Origin: an uncultured Erysipelotrichaceae bacterium
GTDB taxonomy: Bacteria; Bacillota_I; Bacilli_A; RF39; UBA660
Direction: 5' to 3'
NCBI GenBank assembly: GCA_902768065.1
Contig: CACXJP010000005.1
Span: 1 to 50,560, forward strand
Length of the DNA: 50,560 bases
Part shown: one piece after another, positions 33,036 through 42,231 of the stretch
Layout: each line of letters starts with the position of its first letter
Position numbering within the stretch: position 1 is the first letter of the stretch
The notes under the pieces: generated by a model
The model's database searches: none
The model's input: only the letters and a program-made list of their open reading frames with translations
What the model was told of the DNA's origin: nothing
Program-made: the position numbers and the translations under genes

Positions 33036-33693
33036 ATGAAAAAAATAGAGGCCTTAAATTATTAATTTTTTCTTTAGTAGCTTTAATTACACTAGGAGTA
33101 GGGTATGCAATTATAAGTAATATTGATTTATCTATAAATGAATCTGGTAAAGATTCTGCTAATCAAAATAATTTTAAAGTTAAGTTTTTAAATGCTGATC
33201 CAAATAAACCTACAATAGATGGTTCACCTACAAATACAATAACTATTTTTAATGATATTAATGCTTCATTTGATGTTTCAACATTATTTAAAAAAGGTGA
33301 TATTGTTAATGCTATTATCAAAGTAAAAAATGATTCAAATGATGTTGGTACTAAAATTTCTTTAAATCTAACAAATTCTAATACTGAATATTTTAGTGTA
33401 GAGGAATATATAGATGATGATGAATTAAATGCGGGAGATATTATTTATGTAAGAATAAGCGTTGTGATGATTAAGACTCCTATAGATAATGTCGAATCAA
33501 CAAATATAGTTGCAAAACTGATAGCTAATCCAGCTGATGATGCTGATTCTTCAAATCAAATATAATTGGTTCTCCTTTTCAGACAATCTATTGTACTAAT
33601 TATAATGGTTTTTTAGATAATAATCTTGATATGTCTAATTTTGGTTGGCAATGTTATGTTGATACATTTAGTGATATGTATTCATGTAGTTAA
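33036..33693 (+). pseudogene. SipW-type leader protein, frameshifted at both ends
   Basis: From 33039 to 33565 the coding frame gives KNRGLKLLIFSLVALITLGVGYAIISNIDL, a leader like those of SipW-processed TasA-type surface proteins, then a beta-rich Asn/Asp domain. The only ATG with a ribosome site (33036, after AGAGGAT) is out of frame by one base: ATG is followed by seven A, and eight would restore MKKNRGLK. After the TAA at 33563-33565, coding-like sequence continues in another frame to TAA 33691 (SPFQTIYCTNYNGF, FGWQCYVDTF). Two single-base deletions, real or from sequencing, explain this. Intact, it would be about 218 aa. Confidence 0.65.
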
Positions 33694-33724
33694 ATAATAT
33701 ACTTTTTGGTATATTATTTTTTTT
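33693..33724 (+). terminator. Terminator after the SipW-type gene
   Basis: Perfect 10-bp stem AATAATATAC/GTATATTATT with a TTTTTG loop and T-rich tail, starting at the last base of the restored stop. Confidence 0.75.
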
Positions 33725-33753
33725 ATAGTTAATAATAATAGTGAGGTGTTAAA

Positions 33754-34719
33754 ATGAAAAGATTTCTAATACTTATATTATTATTATTTCCTATAAATGC
33801 TTTTGCGTACAGTAATAAATTAATTATACCGGGAAAAGTTGTTGGTATTGAAGTTAAAGCAAGAGGTGTTTATATTGTTGACTTTTACAAAGTTGATGGA
33901 GAATATAGTGCTAAAAAGGCTGGATTTAAAGTAGGAGATTTTATTACTAAGATTAATAATAAGTCTATTAGTAGTATTGATGAATTAAATAGTATTATTA
34001 CTAAACCTGATACTTATCATGTTTCTATTATTAGAGGTGATAAAAAGATTGATAAGGAATTAGTTGTTACAAAAGTTAATAATTCTTTATCTACTGGATT
34101 ATATGTAAAAGATAAAATAAATGGAATAGGTACTTTATCTTATATTGATCCTGAGACTAAAATTTTTGCATCTCTTGGCCACGAAATACTTGAGTCCTCA
34201 TCTGCAGATAAATTTATGATGGATGAAGGAAATATATATGATGCCAATATAAGTTCAATTAATAAGAGTAATAATACTGAGATTGGTGAGATACATGCAT
34301 CTATTACTAATAAAGAACTTGGTGAAATAAACAAAAATGAAATTAATGGTATATATGGCAAATATACTGAAGAGATTGGTAATGAAAATAATTTAATTGA
34401 GGTTGAGTCTCATAATAATATTTCACTAGGAGAAGCAGCTATTAGATTAGATCTAGGTAATAGTAGCAAGGATTATTCTATTAATATTATTTCTTTAGAT
34501 GAGAATGATATAGTTAAAAATATATTTTTTGAAATAACAGATGAAAGGTTAATTGATAAAGCTGGAGGTGTTGTTCAAGGAATGAGTGGTTCGCCAATTA
34601 TTCAGAATAATAAAGTTATTGGGGTGGTTAACTATGTTGTTGTTGATGATGTTAAGAATGGTTATGGAATATTTATTGAGAAGATGTTGGAAGAAGGAGA
34701 TAAGCTTTTATTGCCATAA
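33754..34719 (+). CDS. spoIVB: SpoIVB-type signalling serine peptidase (family S55)
   Basis: 321 aa. Signal peptide or anchor at 1-18, PDZ domain at about 25-108 (AKKAGFKVGDFITKINNK), then the S55 peptidase: H143 in FASLGHEIL, D263 in ITDERL and S278 in GMSGSP, with the 15-residue Asp-Ser spacing of Bacillus SpoIVB. In Bacillus this forespore-secreted protease triggers pro-sigma-K processing. ATG 33754 follows GTGAGGTG. It is about 100 aa shorter than the Bacillus protein, mainly at the N-terminus. spoIIGA and sigE lie just downstream, which is not the Bacillus order. Confidence 0.92.
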   Translation: MKRFLILILLLFPINAFAYSNKLIIPGKVVGIEVKARGVYIVDFYKVDGEYSAKKAGFKVGDFITKINNKSISSIDELNSIITKPDTYHVSIIRGDKKIDKELVVTKVNNSLSTGLYVKDKINGIGTLSYIDPETKIFASLGHEILESSSADKFMMDEGNIYDANISSINKSNNTEIGEIHASITNKELGEINKNEINGIYGKYTEEIGNENNLIEVESHNNISLGEAAIRLDLGNSSKDYSINIISLDENDIVKNIFFEITDERLIDKAGGVVQGMSGSPIIQNNKVIGVVNYVVVDDVKNGYGIFIEKMLEEGDKLLLP

Positions 34720-34784
34720 AAGAAATTATTTCCTTTTTTTATTTTTAATGGTAAAATTAATATATATGATAGGAGTTGGATGTT

Positions 34785-35105
34785 ATGTATATTGATTTAA
34801 TTGTTTTAATTGTTGGTGTAATACTAGTTATAATGTTTTTTAAGAGATTTTCTTCTTTTGTTTTCTTTCTAGCGATAGTTGAAATAACTTTAAGAATACT
34901 TGCTTTTATTAAAAATAATATTGGACTTGGAGATGTATCGAAACTAATAGGTAAATATTTACCAGAGAATATTTTCGCAATAATTGATAATTATGCCGGA
35001 TCTATTCCATCTTTATGTATTGTTTTAAAGTGGATATTTGTTTTGTTTATGGGAATATTCTTATACTATATAATAAAAATATTTATTAAAAAGAAAAAGA
35101 TATAA
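34785..35105 (+). CDS. Small hydrophobic membrane protein in the sporulation cluster
   Basis: 106 aa with three or so hydrophobic stretches (3-18, 24-44 and 80-102) and a basic tail KKKKI. ATG 34785 has AGGAG nine bases upstream; TTG 34776 would abut that site. A terminator closes it before spoIIGA. Unrecognised; its place between spoIVB and spoIIGA makes a sporulation link possible, though separate terminators argue for independent expression. Confidence 0.65.
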   Translation: MYIDLIVLIVGVILVIMFFKRFSSFVFFLAIVEITLRILAFIKNNIGLGDVSKLIGKYLPENIFAIIDNYAGSIPSLCIVLKWIFVLFMGIFLYYIIKIFIKKKKI

Positions 35106-35129
35106 AACGACAATTTAGTCGTTTTTTTA
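35105..35129 (+). terminator. Terminator after the small membrane protein
   Basis: AAACGAC/GTCGTTT stem with an AATTTA loop and a T run. Confidence 0.75.
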
Positions 35130-35154
35130 TTTATATAATTATTTTGGTGATTAG

Positions 35155-35886
35155 ATGAAAATGTATATAGAATTTATATATATAATTAATTTTTTGTTAG
35201 ATTTTATGATCTTATATGGTACTAAAAGATTATTAAAAATAAATAAGAGTAATATTAGAATTGTATTAAGTAGTTCTATTGGGATGATGAGTACTTTACT
35301 TATTTATATTAAAATATCGAGTATAGAATTATTTATTATTAAGATTATATTTTCATTTATTATGATAATTGTAGCGTTTGGTTTTAATAACATTTTTAAG
35401 AATACTATTTATTTTTATTTACTAAGTATTATTTTGGGAGGAATGATATATTTATTCGATTTTGACGTTGGTTTGTATACTAATTTTATTGTTATTGTGG
35501 TAGGTAGTCCAATAGTTTTATTTTTAATTGTTAAGGAACTAATTAATCATAAATATAATATTAATGATAAATATAGTGTATCTATTATCTATAATAAAAA
35601 AACATATAGATTGGAGGGATTTGTTGATACTGGAAATAAACTTGAATCTCCAATAAGTAAGAAATCTGTTATTCTTGTTAATTTAAAAATTAATACTAAT
35701 AAGTTGATTTATATTCCTTATAAAGCTCTTAATACTAGTGGAGTTATACCATGTATTAGACCAGATAAGGTTATTGTTAATGATAAGATAATTGATAATT
35801 GCTTGATTGGTTTATCAAAAGATAAATTTGAATTAAATGGATGTAATTGTATTTTACCAAATAAAATTAAGGAGGATTTATGTTAA
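35155..35886 (+). CDS. spoIIGA: Sigma-E processing aspartic peptidase SpoIIGA
   Basis: 243 aa. The first ~130 residues are membrane helices (about five); the remainder is a soluble aspartic-protease domain with the catalytic D158-T159-G160 in EGFVDTGNKL. SpoIIGA of Bacillus dimerises in the spore septum and cleaves the pro-sequence of sigma-E. ATG 35155 follows GGTGATTAG. It overlaps sigE by 7 bases, and the sigE ribosome site GGAGG lies inside its last codons, the same coupling as in Bacillus. Confidence 0.9.
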   Translation: MKMYIEFIYIINFLLDFMILYGTKRLLKINKSNIRIVLSSSIGMMSTLLIYIKISSIELFIIKIIFSFIMIIVAFGFNNIFKNTIYFYLLSIILGGMIYLFDFDVGLYTNFIVIVVGSPIVLFLIVKELINHKYNINDKYSVSIIYNKKTYRLEGFVDTGNKLESPISKKSVILVNLKINTNKLIYIPYKALNTSGVIPCIRPDKVIVNDKIIDNCLIGLSKDKFELNGCNCILPNKIKEDLC

Positions 35887-36569
35887 GAATAATCAATTTG
35901 TTTAAGAGTTTTTTTATTAGAGTTAAATCATGTTTTTATGTAGGAGCAACTGATATATTACCTGAACCATTATCTAGTGAAGATGAAGAGGCATTCATTT
36001 TACTTAAGGATAAAGGTGATAATCATGCGAGGGAGATGCTTATTGAACATAATTTAAGATTGGTTGTCTTTCTTGCTAAAAAATATGAAAATACTGGTGT
36101 AGATTTAGAGGATTTGGTTAGTATTGGTAGTATTGGTTTAATCAAAGGAATTAATACTTTTAGTATTGGTAAGAATATTAAACTTGCAACTTATATTTCT
36201 AGATGTATTGATAATGAAATTCTTATGTATTTGAGAAAAAATAAGAAAATTAGACAGGAGGTTAGTATAGATCAAGCACTTTCATATGATGGTGATGGTA
36301 ATGAATTACATCTAGAAGATATTATTGGTACTGATAAAGATTTAGTTAGTAAGAATATTGAAGAAAAAAATGATAAAAGTCTAATGATAAAGGAAATTTT
36401 AAATTTAAAACCTAGAGATAGGGATATTATGGTTTTAAGGTATGGGCTTTTAGGAAATGATGAGTTTACTCAAAAAGAGGTGGCAGAAAAACTTGGTATT
36501 TCTCAAAGCTATATTTCGAGAATTGAGAAGAAAGTAATTAAAAAATTAAAATGCCTTGTAAGTGCTTGA
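35880..36569 (+). CDS. sigE: RNA polymerase sporulation sigma factor SigE (pro-form)
   Basis: 229 aa. Residues 1-30 are a hydrophobic/basic pro-sequence (LFKSFFIRVKSCFYVGATD), followed by PEPLSSEDEE as in Bacillus SigE. Region 2 has NLRLVVFLAKKYENTG and SIGSIGLIKGINTF, then CIDNEILMYLRKNKK; region 4 ends with the helix-turn-helix EVAEKLGISQSYISRIEKK. Adjacency to spoIIGA decides for SigE over SigK. It directs mother-cell transcription. Tyr-Val at about 25-26 corresponds to the cleavage neighbourhood. Confidence 0.92.
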   Translation: MLRIINLFKSFFIRVKSCFYVGATDILPEPLSSEDEEAFILLKDKGDNHAREMLIEHNLRLVVFLAKKYENTGVDLEDLVSIGSIGLIKGINTFSIGKNIKLATYISRCIDNEILMYLRKNKKIRQEVSIDQALSYDGDGNELHLEDIIGTDKDLVSKNIEEKNDKSLMIKEILNLKPRDRDIMVLRYGLLGNDEFTQKEVAEKLGISQSYISRIEKKVIKKLKCLVSA

Positions 36570-36605
36570 TTATGTGTGATATATTAATTCAGGAGGGTAC
36601 TTATT

Positions 36606-37178
36606 ATGGCAAAATTGTATTTCAGATATGGGGCAATGAATTGTGGTAAGACAGCATTACTTTTGCAAGCTGCGTATAATTATGAATCTAGAAACATGAA
36701 TGTTTTGGTTCTTAAACCTTTAATTGATACAAAGGGTGGAGACAAAATTGTTTCTAGAATTGGTCTTGATAGAATAGTTGATCATTTGATTAAACCTAAG
36801 GAAAATTTGTATAATTATTTAAAAAAAATAAAGGATGTTAGTTGTATTTTTGTTGATGAAGCACAATTTCTAGAAAGAAAACAAGTTGATGATTTACTTA
36901 GAATAGTTGTTGATTATGATATTCCAATTATTTGTTATGGTTTAAGAACAGACTTTAATACAAATGGATTTGAAGGAAGTACTAGACTTCTTGAGATTGC
37001 TCATTCAATTGAAGAAATGAAAACAATTTGTGAATGTGGTTCTAAGGCAACTTTTAATGCGAGAATGGTAGATGGAAAATTTGTTTTTGATGGAGATCAG
37101 GTTGCTATAGATGGTGAAGCAGAAGTTACTTATGTGTCATTATGTCCTAAATGTTATTATGAAAAGAAAGAGAACTAA
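36606..37178 (+). CDS. tdk: Thymidine kinase (type II)
   Basis: 190 aa, the usual size. P-loop YGAMNCGKTALL at 8-19, catalytic Glu in FVDEAQFL, the lasso YGLRTDFNTNGFEGS and a zinc site made of CECG and CPKC near the C-terminus. Phosphorylates thymidine in the salvage pathway. ATG 36606 follows AGGAGG. Monocistronic, closed by a strong terminator. Confidence 0.94.
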   Translation: MAKLYFRYGAMNCGKTALLLQAAYNYESRNMNVLVLKPLIDTKGGDKIVSRIGLDRIVDHLIKPKENLYNYLKKIKDVSCIFVDEAQFLERKQVDDLLRIVVDYDIPIICYGLRTDFNTNGFEGSTRLLEIAHSIEEMKTICECGSKATFNARMVDGKFVFDGDQVAIDGEAEVTYVSLCPKCYYEKKEN

Positions 37179-37200
37179 ATAAATGCAGTTCTCTTTCTTT
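37166..37200 (+). terminator. Terminator overlapping the tdk stop
   Basis: Perfect 11-bp stem GAAAGAGAACT/AGTTCTCTTTC, 10-base loop, T-rich tail. Confidence 0.8.
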
Positions 37201-37273
37201 ATATAAATATTGCTTTTTTTTAATCTTTTGTGTTATAATATGTCTTGCTTTATTTGAGAGGGGTTAAAATATA

Positions 37274-37924
37274 ATGGAATATAGTGAAGCTCTTGAAATT
37301 ATGGGGTTGAATAGTAATTTTACTGACAAACAGTTAAAAAGAAATTATAAGGAATTGATGAGAAAATGGCATCCTGACATTTGTAAGGAACCTGATGCAA
37401 CAGAAATGTGTAAAAAGATTAATACTGCAAGAGATGTATTATCGGGAAAAGATAAATCTAGTAAACCATATCATAGTTATGATTCTTCTACATATAAATC
37501 TAGTGATATAGATTTAAATGCAAAGAAAAAATACTATACCTTTGAAGTTGAAAAACTATATATTGGTGCTCTTATGATAGGTATTGATGGTGAGCAAAGT
37601 AATTTTGCAATGATTGCTTTACTTAATCTTAGAAATAAAGTATTGCATCAAATATATTATGGAAATAGTTGCTCTGAATTAGATAATATTTTTAATTGGT
37701 TTAAGAGTGATTATTTGAAAGGCTTAAATAAATATATTAACCATTATTGTATAGAAAATTGTATGTCTTTAGAAGCTGTAGATGCTTATATTTATAGGGT
37801 TGATAAAAAACGTAATATTAATATTAATAGAAACGTATTTAAAGTTTATCAAGATTTAGAAGAAGTCAAAGCCAAAAGGAACGTTTTAAAAAAGATTAAA
37901 AGTAAATTTATGCCTTATATGTAG
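37274..37924 (+). CDS. J-domain protein with unknown C-terminal domain
   Basis: 216 aa. Residues 1-58 form a J domain with HPD at 33-35 (MRKWHPDICKEP) after the Lys/Arg-rich helix, which should stimulate a DnaK-type chaperone. The linker (60-90) is Ser/Tyr-rich; the remainder is an unrecognised domain with conserved-looking Cys and Trp. It lacks the Gly/Phe and zinc regions of DnaJ, so it is a class C J-protein. ATG 37274 follows GAGGGG. Partners are unknown; the genes after it are also uncharacterised. Confidence 0.8.
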   Translation: MEYSEALEIMGLNSNFTDKQLKRNYKELMRKWHPDICKEPDATEMCKKINTARDVLSGKDKSSKPYHSYDSSTYKSSDIDLNAKKKYYTFEVEKLYIGALMIGIDGEQSNFAMIALLNLRNKVLHQIYYGNSCSELDNIFNWFKSDYLKGLNKYINHYCIENCMSLEAVDAYIYRVDKKRNININRNVFKVYQDLEEVKAKRNVLKKIKSKFMPYM

Positions 37925-37947
37925 AGAGATTATCATCTCTCTTTTTA
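37923..37947 (+). terminator. Terminator after the J-domain gene
   Basis: AGAGAGAT/ATCTCTCT stem with a TATC loop and T5, starting at the stop codon. Confidence 0.75.
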
Positions 37948-38002
37948 TTTTTTGTGTTATAATAGATTTGTATTGTTATGATATAGAGTGTGGGGTGTTT
38001 TT

Positions 38003-38332
38003 ATGCCATTATTTAAGAAGGTTAATGATACTTGGGCAATCAGTTTTAAATCGATAGAAAAATTTATTAAAAAAAATCCTGGTTCTGAGGATGTTATTAT
38101 TGCCAAAGTTAAAGAATATATTCTGTATAAATTTGTTAATAACAAAGAGTTAATGAGAAATCTTACAATCAAAAGTTATGATGAATTAAACCCTTTTTAT
38201 GATTTTTATTTTTATTTATGTGAGAATGGAACTCTTCTTCAATTTTGTGTTGGACCTAAAGAAGTAATGAATTATATTGATGAGAATAGGGGTAGTGTTA
38301 AAAAATGGCAATTGATTGTATATAATAATTAA
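38003..38332 (+). CDS. Hypothetical protein, 109 aa
   Basis: Soluble protein with no recognised family, signal or membrane segment. It begins MPLFKKVNDTWAISF and has a Lys-rich helix and an aromatic stretch (NPFYDFYFYLCENGTLLQFC). ATG 38003 is preferred because GGGGTG precedes it; GTG 37988 sits before that site. A gene for a transglutaminase-like protein follows after 24 bases, so the two are probably co-transcribed. Confidence 0.6.
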   Translation: MPLFKKVNDTWAISFKSIEKFIKKNPGSEDVIIAKVKEYILYKFVNNKELMRNLTIKSYDELNPFYDFYFYLCENGTLLQFCVGPKEVMNYIDENRGSVKKWQLIVYNN

Positions 38333-38356
38333 AAAAAGAGTATAGATAAAGATAAT

Positions 38357-39706
38357 ATGTATGAGAGATTTTCTAATAAAGAAATAGCTAATAATATTAC
38401 ATATAGTGATTTATTTCTATTATTAAAGTCTTCTGAAGATGACATGGCTAGAATGATAAAAAATAATAATTTCATGGGTGTTACTGGTGAAGAGTTTTAT
38501 AAGTTGCTTTTTCAGAGCATTTATGATGGATTTAAGATTAATAAAAAATTAATAGATTTATTTAATATAAGTGCTGTTGATGAGGAAATAATATATAAAA
38601 ATATAGGGGTTATTAAATATCACTTTCAGCCTAATAGAGTTGGTAATGTTGAATTTGTAGAATCGAGAAATATTGTAGATGAATTTACTTTAAGTGATGA
38701 ATTAAAAGAGTGTATTCTTGATGGTATGCCTGCAAATTTTAACAAGTTACAAAAGGCTTATTATATATATAGAAGATTATGTCAAAAGTTTTCTTATGAT
38801 GAGGATTTCTTTTGCTATAAATATGTTTTGGAAGATGATAAAGATGCGAAAAAGCCTGTGATTGATCATGCTGATATAAAAAGATTAAATGATATTAAAG
38901 TTGATTCAGATGTTATTTGTACTGAAATTACAATGCTTTTTGCAAAGTTTTTAGATATATTAGGAATATCTTATCAAATAGTTGATTATAGTAGAAATAC
39001 CAATATAGATTATAAAGATTCTCATATGAAGGTTATGTTTAAGATTGGTGATATAGTTATGGAAGCTGATGCTGCTCATGGTTTAATGGGGTCTGATTTA
39101 TCAAGAGAAAAATCATATGGTAGTGTCCATAATTTTAATCCTCTTTTTGAAGTCCCTTTGAGATTAAAGGAGACTGTACACGATCAACTTGCTCTTGTAG
39201 ATGAATATTTAAATAGAAGAAAAGATAAAAATCAATTTATTGATGCTTTAGATGTATATGAATCGCTATATAAAAAGAAGAAAAATATTTCTATTGAAGA
39301 TAGATTAAAAATTATAATGGATGTTATTGATAAAACTGATTTAAAATTTATAGATATTCAACAAATAATTAGTACTTTAAGGAAAAATGTATTTGATTCA
39401 TGTGAAGATGCTTGTAAAATTGAATTTATAGTTAATAGAAGACCATTAAAAGCTGATAAGTCCTATGAACTGGCTATTGTAGTTATTTATAATGAGAATG
39501 GTAATGTAAATAAATTTCCTAGCTCAAATAAATATATAGTAATTACTTCAGATAAAAATAAAGAACAATTGGATTTTGATGAAATAAAATCTAGATTTGA
39601 AGATGGTATATATGGGTTTGCTGGTAGGGATAGAAAGATAATATATGAAGGATGGAGTGATGATAGTGGAGACAAAGGACAAGATTCTAAAGGAACTAAA
39701 AGATAG
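38357..39706 (+). CDS. Transglutaminase-like cysteine protease-fold protein
   Basis: 449 aa. Residues 110-250 have the transglutaminase-like layout: a helical lead (LQKAYYIYRRLCQKFSYDE), C188 in SDVICTEITMLFAKFL, H223 in SHMKVMF and D238 in VMEADAAHG. The order and spacing match the C-terminal effector domain of unit 1. The remainder is helical with a beta-rich end (YELAIVVIYNENGNVNKF). No signal peptide, so probably intracellular or exported by an unusual route. The ribosome site is weak at ATG 38357. Activity and substrate unknown. Confidence 0.7.
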   Translation: MYERFSNKEIANNITYSDLFLLLKSSEDDMARMIKNNNFMGVTGEEFYKLLFQSIYDGFKINKKLIDLFNISAVDEEIIYKNIGVIKYHFQPNRVGNVEFVESRNIVDEFTLSDELKECILDGMPANFNKLQKAYYIYRRLCQKFSYDEDFFCYKYVLEDDKDAKKPVIDHADIKRLNDIKVDSDVICTEITMLFAKFLDILGISYQIVDYSRNTNIDYKDSHMKVMFKIGDIVMEADAAHGLMGSDLSREKSYGSVHNFNPLFEVPLRLKETVHDQLALVDEYLNRRKDKNQFIDALDVYESLYKKKKNISIEDRLKIIMDVIDKTDLKFIDIQQIISTLRKNVFDSCEDACKIEFIVNRRPLKADKSYELAIVVIYNENGNVNKFPSSNKYIVITSDKNKEQLDFDEIKSRFEDGIYGFAGRDRKIIYEGWSDDSGDKGQDSKGTKR

Positions 39707-39875
39707 AACTGATAATATTTTAGATGATAAAAAAAAGAAGGTAATAAAATCTATTATTAATCAAATTGATTGGTATAAAGCTGTTAGTTTGGATACATTC
39801 TTGAGTATCTTAGATGATTTAGGTTATGATACAAATGAAGCAAAGAATTTGTATGTTATATTGAATACAATATAA
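39660..39875 (+). CDS. Small helical protein overlapping the transglutaminase-like gene
   Basis: 71 aa from ATG 39660 (or 76 aa from ATG 39645), overlapping the end of the previous gene by about 47 bases in another frame. Rich in Lys, Asp and Ile, predicted helical (NILDDKKKKVIKSIINQID, FLSILDDLGYDTNEA). The start is uncertain: GGATGGAG is very close to 39660. The reading beyond the overlap has normal codon use, which supports it being real. Function unknown. Confidence 0.5.
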   Translation: MIVETKDKILKELKDRTDNILDDKKKKVIKSIINQIDWYKAVSLDTFLSILDDLGYDTNEAKNLYVILNTI

Positions 39876-39892
39876 TTTAGAGGGTGATTTTT

Positions 39893-40600
39893 ATGATAGA
39901 AATAAAAAATGTTACTAAAAAATATGGTAATAAGAAGGCTGTAAATAATGTTTCATTTGATGTTAACGATGGAGATATTTTTGCTTTTATTGGACATAAT
40001 GGAGCAGGAAAAACTACTCTTATTAAATCAATAGTTGGTATTCATGATTTTGATGAAGGAGATATTTTGATAGATGGAATGTCTATCAAAGAAAAACCCG
40101 TTGAGTGTAAAATGTTGATGGCTTTTGTTCCTGATAATCCAGAAACATATGATAAAATGAAAGCTATTGATTATATTAATTTTATTTGTGATATGTATGA
40201 AATTGATACTGAAACAAGAAAGAAAAATATAGAGAAGTATGCTAAAATGTTTGAGATGGAAGATAAATTAAATGATCCAATAGAAAGCTTCTCCCATGGT
40301 ATGAAGCAAAAAGTTGTCTTAATATCAGCACTTGCTCATAATCCAAAGATTCTTGTTATGGATGAACCTTTTGTTGGATTAGATCCTAAGGCTGTTTTTG
40401 ATATTAAAGAAATATTAAATGAAATGGTTAAAGAAGGAAAAATTGTATTTTACTCTACACATATTTTAGATGTTGCTGAGAAAATATGTAAAAGGGTTGC
40501 TATAATAAAAAATGGTGAATTAATAAAATGTGGCAGTATGAAAGAAATAAAAGGTGATAAGTCACTTGAAAATGTATTTATGGAATTAGAGGATAAATAA
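39893..40600 (+). CDS. ABC transporter ATP-binding protein
   Basis: 235 aa single ATPase domain. Walker A GHNGAGKTT near 37, Q-loop region AFVPDNPETYD (Asp/Asn replacing the usual Gln), signature SHGMKQK, Walker B ILVMDEPFVGLDP and switch His in YSTHILD. ATG 39893 follows AGGGTGAT. Its last base is shared with the start of the permease gene, so the two form one exporter-type transporter of the ABC-2 class. Substrate unknown. Confidence 0.9.
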   Translation: MIEIKNVTKKYGNKKAVNNVSFDVNDGDIFAFIGHNGAGKTTLIKSIVGIHDFDEGDILIDGMSIKEKPVECKMLMAFVPDNPETYDKMKAIDYINFICDMYEIDTETRKKNIEKYAKMFEMEDKLNDPIESFSHGMKQKVVLISALAHNPKILVMDEPFVGLDPKAVFDIKEILNEMVKEGKIVFYSTHILDVAEKICKRVAIIKNGELIKCGSMKEIKGDKSLENVFMELEDK

Positions 40601-42222
40601 TGAAAAAAATATGTTCTTTAGTTAAAGCTACAATGACTAGTGATATGAGTTTATTTAAAATTAATCGCAAGAGTTATAGTAAAAGAAAAAATACGTTATT
40701 AATTTTTATTGTTTCGTTTTTCTTTATGATTATGATTTGGTCATATGCTAATACATTATTTGAAAAATTTGCACCCCTTAATTTACAGTATGTTGTTTTA
40801 TCTATTTTTGTTTTTCTTGCTGCAATATTCACTGTTATACAAGGTATTTATAAATCAGGACCTTTGATATTTAATTGTCGAGATGATCAGCTATTGTTTT
40901 CTCTTCCAATTAGGAAAAGTACAATCTTATTTATTAGAATATTTAAATTTTATTTATTTGAGTTGATGTTTGATGCATTATTAATTGTTCCTCTAGTTAT
41001 TGCATATATTAGATGGGCAAATACATTAAGTATATCTTTCTTTATAAGTAGTTTTGTTATGCTTATAATGCTTCCTATTATACCTATTATTATATCTTGT
41101 ATTATCGGAACAATTTCATCTTTCTTAACTAGTTTATTTAAGTATAAGAATGTTGCTCAAACTATTATTACAACTTTGTTTTTGTTAATGATCTTTGTTA
41201 TATCATTTAATATTGATAATTTCTTAAACCATTTAGTTAAAAATGTAAGTAGTATAAATGATATTATTACTAAAGTATATTATCCTGCGGGTGTATATGC
41301 TAATTTAGTTACTAATTTTAATATTAAAGATTTATTAATATTTGTTCTAGTCAATATAGTTTTATTTGCAATTACTATATTTATTTTGAGTAAAATATAT
41401 TTTAAAATTAATACAAGATTAAAAAATGTTATTACTACTAAGTCGCATAATAATAAGAAGGCAATTATTAAAGCTAATTCAGTTAGGTGGTCGCTAATAA
41501 AAAAAGAATTAAATACATTTTTTAATACACCAGTATTTATTATTAATGCAGGATTTGGATTATTCTTATTTCTAATAGCTTGTGGTGTGATTATTATTAA
41601 GTTTGATAGTTTTATTCCAGTGATAACTGGTAAAAATGGTCTTAATATATCTAAGGAATTAATTAATTCTAATATATCTTTATTAGTATATATACTTATT
41701 TCTTCAACGGCATTTATGACTTCTATTACTAATTCAGTTATAAGCTTAGAGGGGAAAAATATTAATATATTGAAGTCTTTACCAGTAAGTACGAAAACAA
41801 TTTTATTATCTAAAATATATTCTGGATTGGTTCTTACGACACCAGTATTTATAGTAGGAGATATATTTCTTTTTATAAAATTTAAATTAAATATTTTAGA
41901 AATGATTTTATTATTAATGATATCTGTATTAGTTCCATTAATTTCTCATTTTATAGGTTTAATTGTAAATTTGAAATTTCCAAAACTAGATGCAGAAAAT
42001 AGTACTGAGGTTGTTAAACAAAGTACTAGTTCATTTATATCTGTTATTATAGGGATGATTTTATTATTAATTAATGTATTTGTAATTACTAGAATTCTAG
42101 GTTCTGTTAGTTCTTTAATAGTACTTATTGCATTGACTATTATTTATATGATTATGGATGTTATACTATATTTATATTTAATTAAAAGAAGTACTATTGA
42201 TTTTAATAAATTAACTGTATAG
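40600..42222 (+). CDS. ABC transporter permease (ABC-2-like)
   Basis: 540 aa with about 12 hydrophobic segments in two halves, each with an LLFSLPIRKSTILF or ILKSLPVSTKTILLSK motif, the hallmark of large ABC-2-type permeases in Firmicutes. ATG 40600 overlaps the ATPase stop. The gene is followed after 9 bases by the DUF2185 protein. Substrate cannot be read from the sequence. Confidence 0.85.
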   Translation: MKKICSLVKATMTSDMSLFKINRKSYSKRKNTLLIFIVSFFFMIMIWSYANTLFEKFAPLNLQYVVLSIFVFLAAIFTVIQGIYKSGPLIFNCRDDQLLFSLPIRKSTILFIRIFKFYLFELMFDALLIVPLVIAYIRWANTLSISFFISSFVMLIMLPIIPIIISCIIGTISSFLTSLFKYKNVAQTIITTLFLLMIFVISFNIDNFLNHLVKNVSSINDIITKVYYPAGVYANLVTNFNIKDLLIFVLVNIVLFAITIFILSKIYFKINTRLKNVITTKSHNNKKAIIKANSVRWSLIKKELNTFFNTPVFIINAGFGLFLFLIACGVIIIKFDSFIPVITGKNGLNISKELINSNISLLVYILISSTAFMTSITNSVISLEGKNINILKSLPVSTKTILLSKIYSGLVLTTPVFIVGDIFLFIKFKLNILEMILLLMISVLVPLISHFIGLIVNLKFPKLDAENSTEVVKQSTSSFISVIIGMILLLINVFVITRILGSVSSLIVLIALTIIYMIMDVILYLYLIKRSTIDFNKLTV

Positions 42223-42231
42223 GAGGATTAT

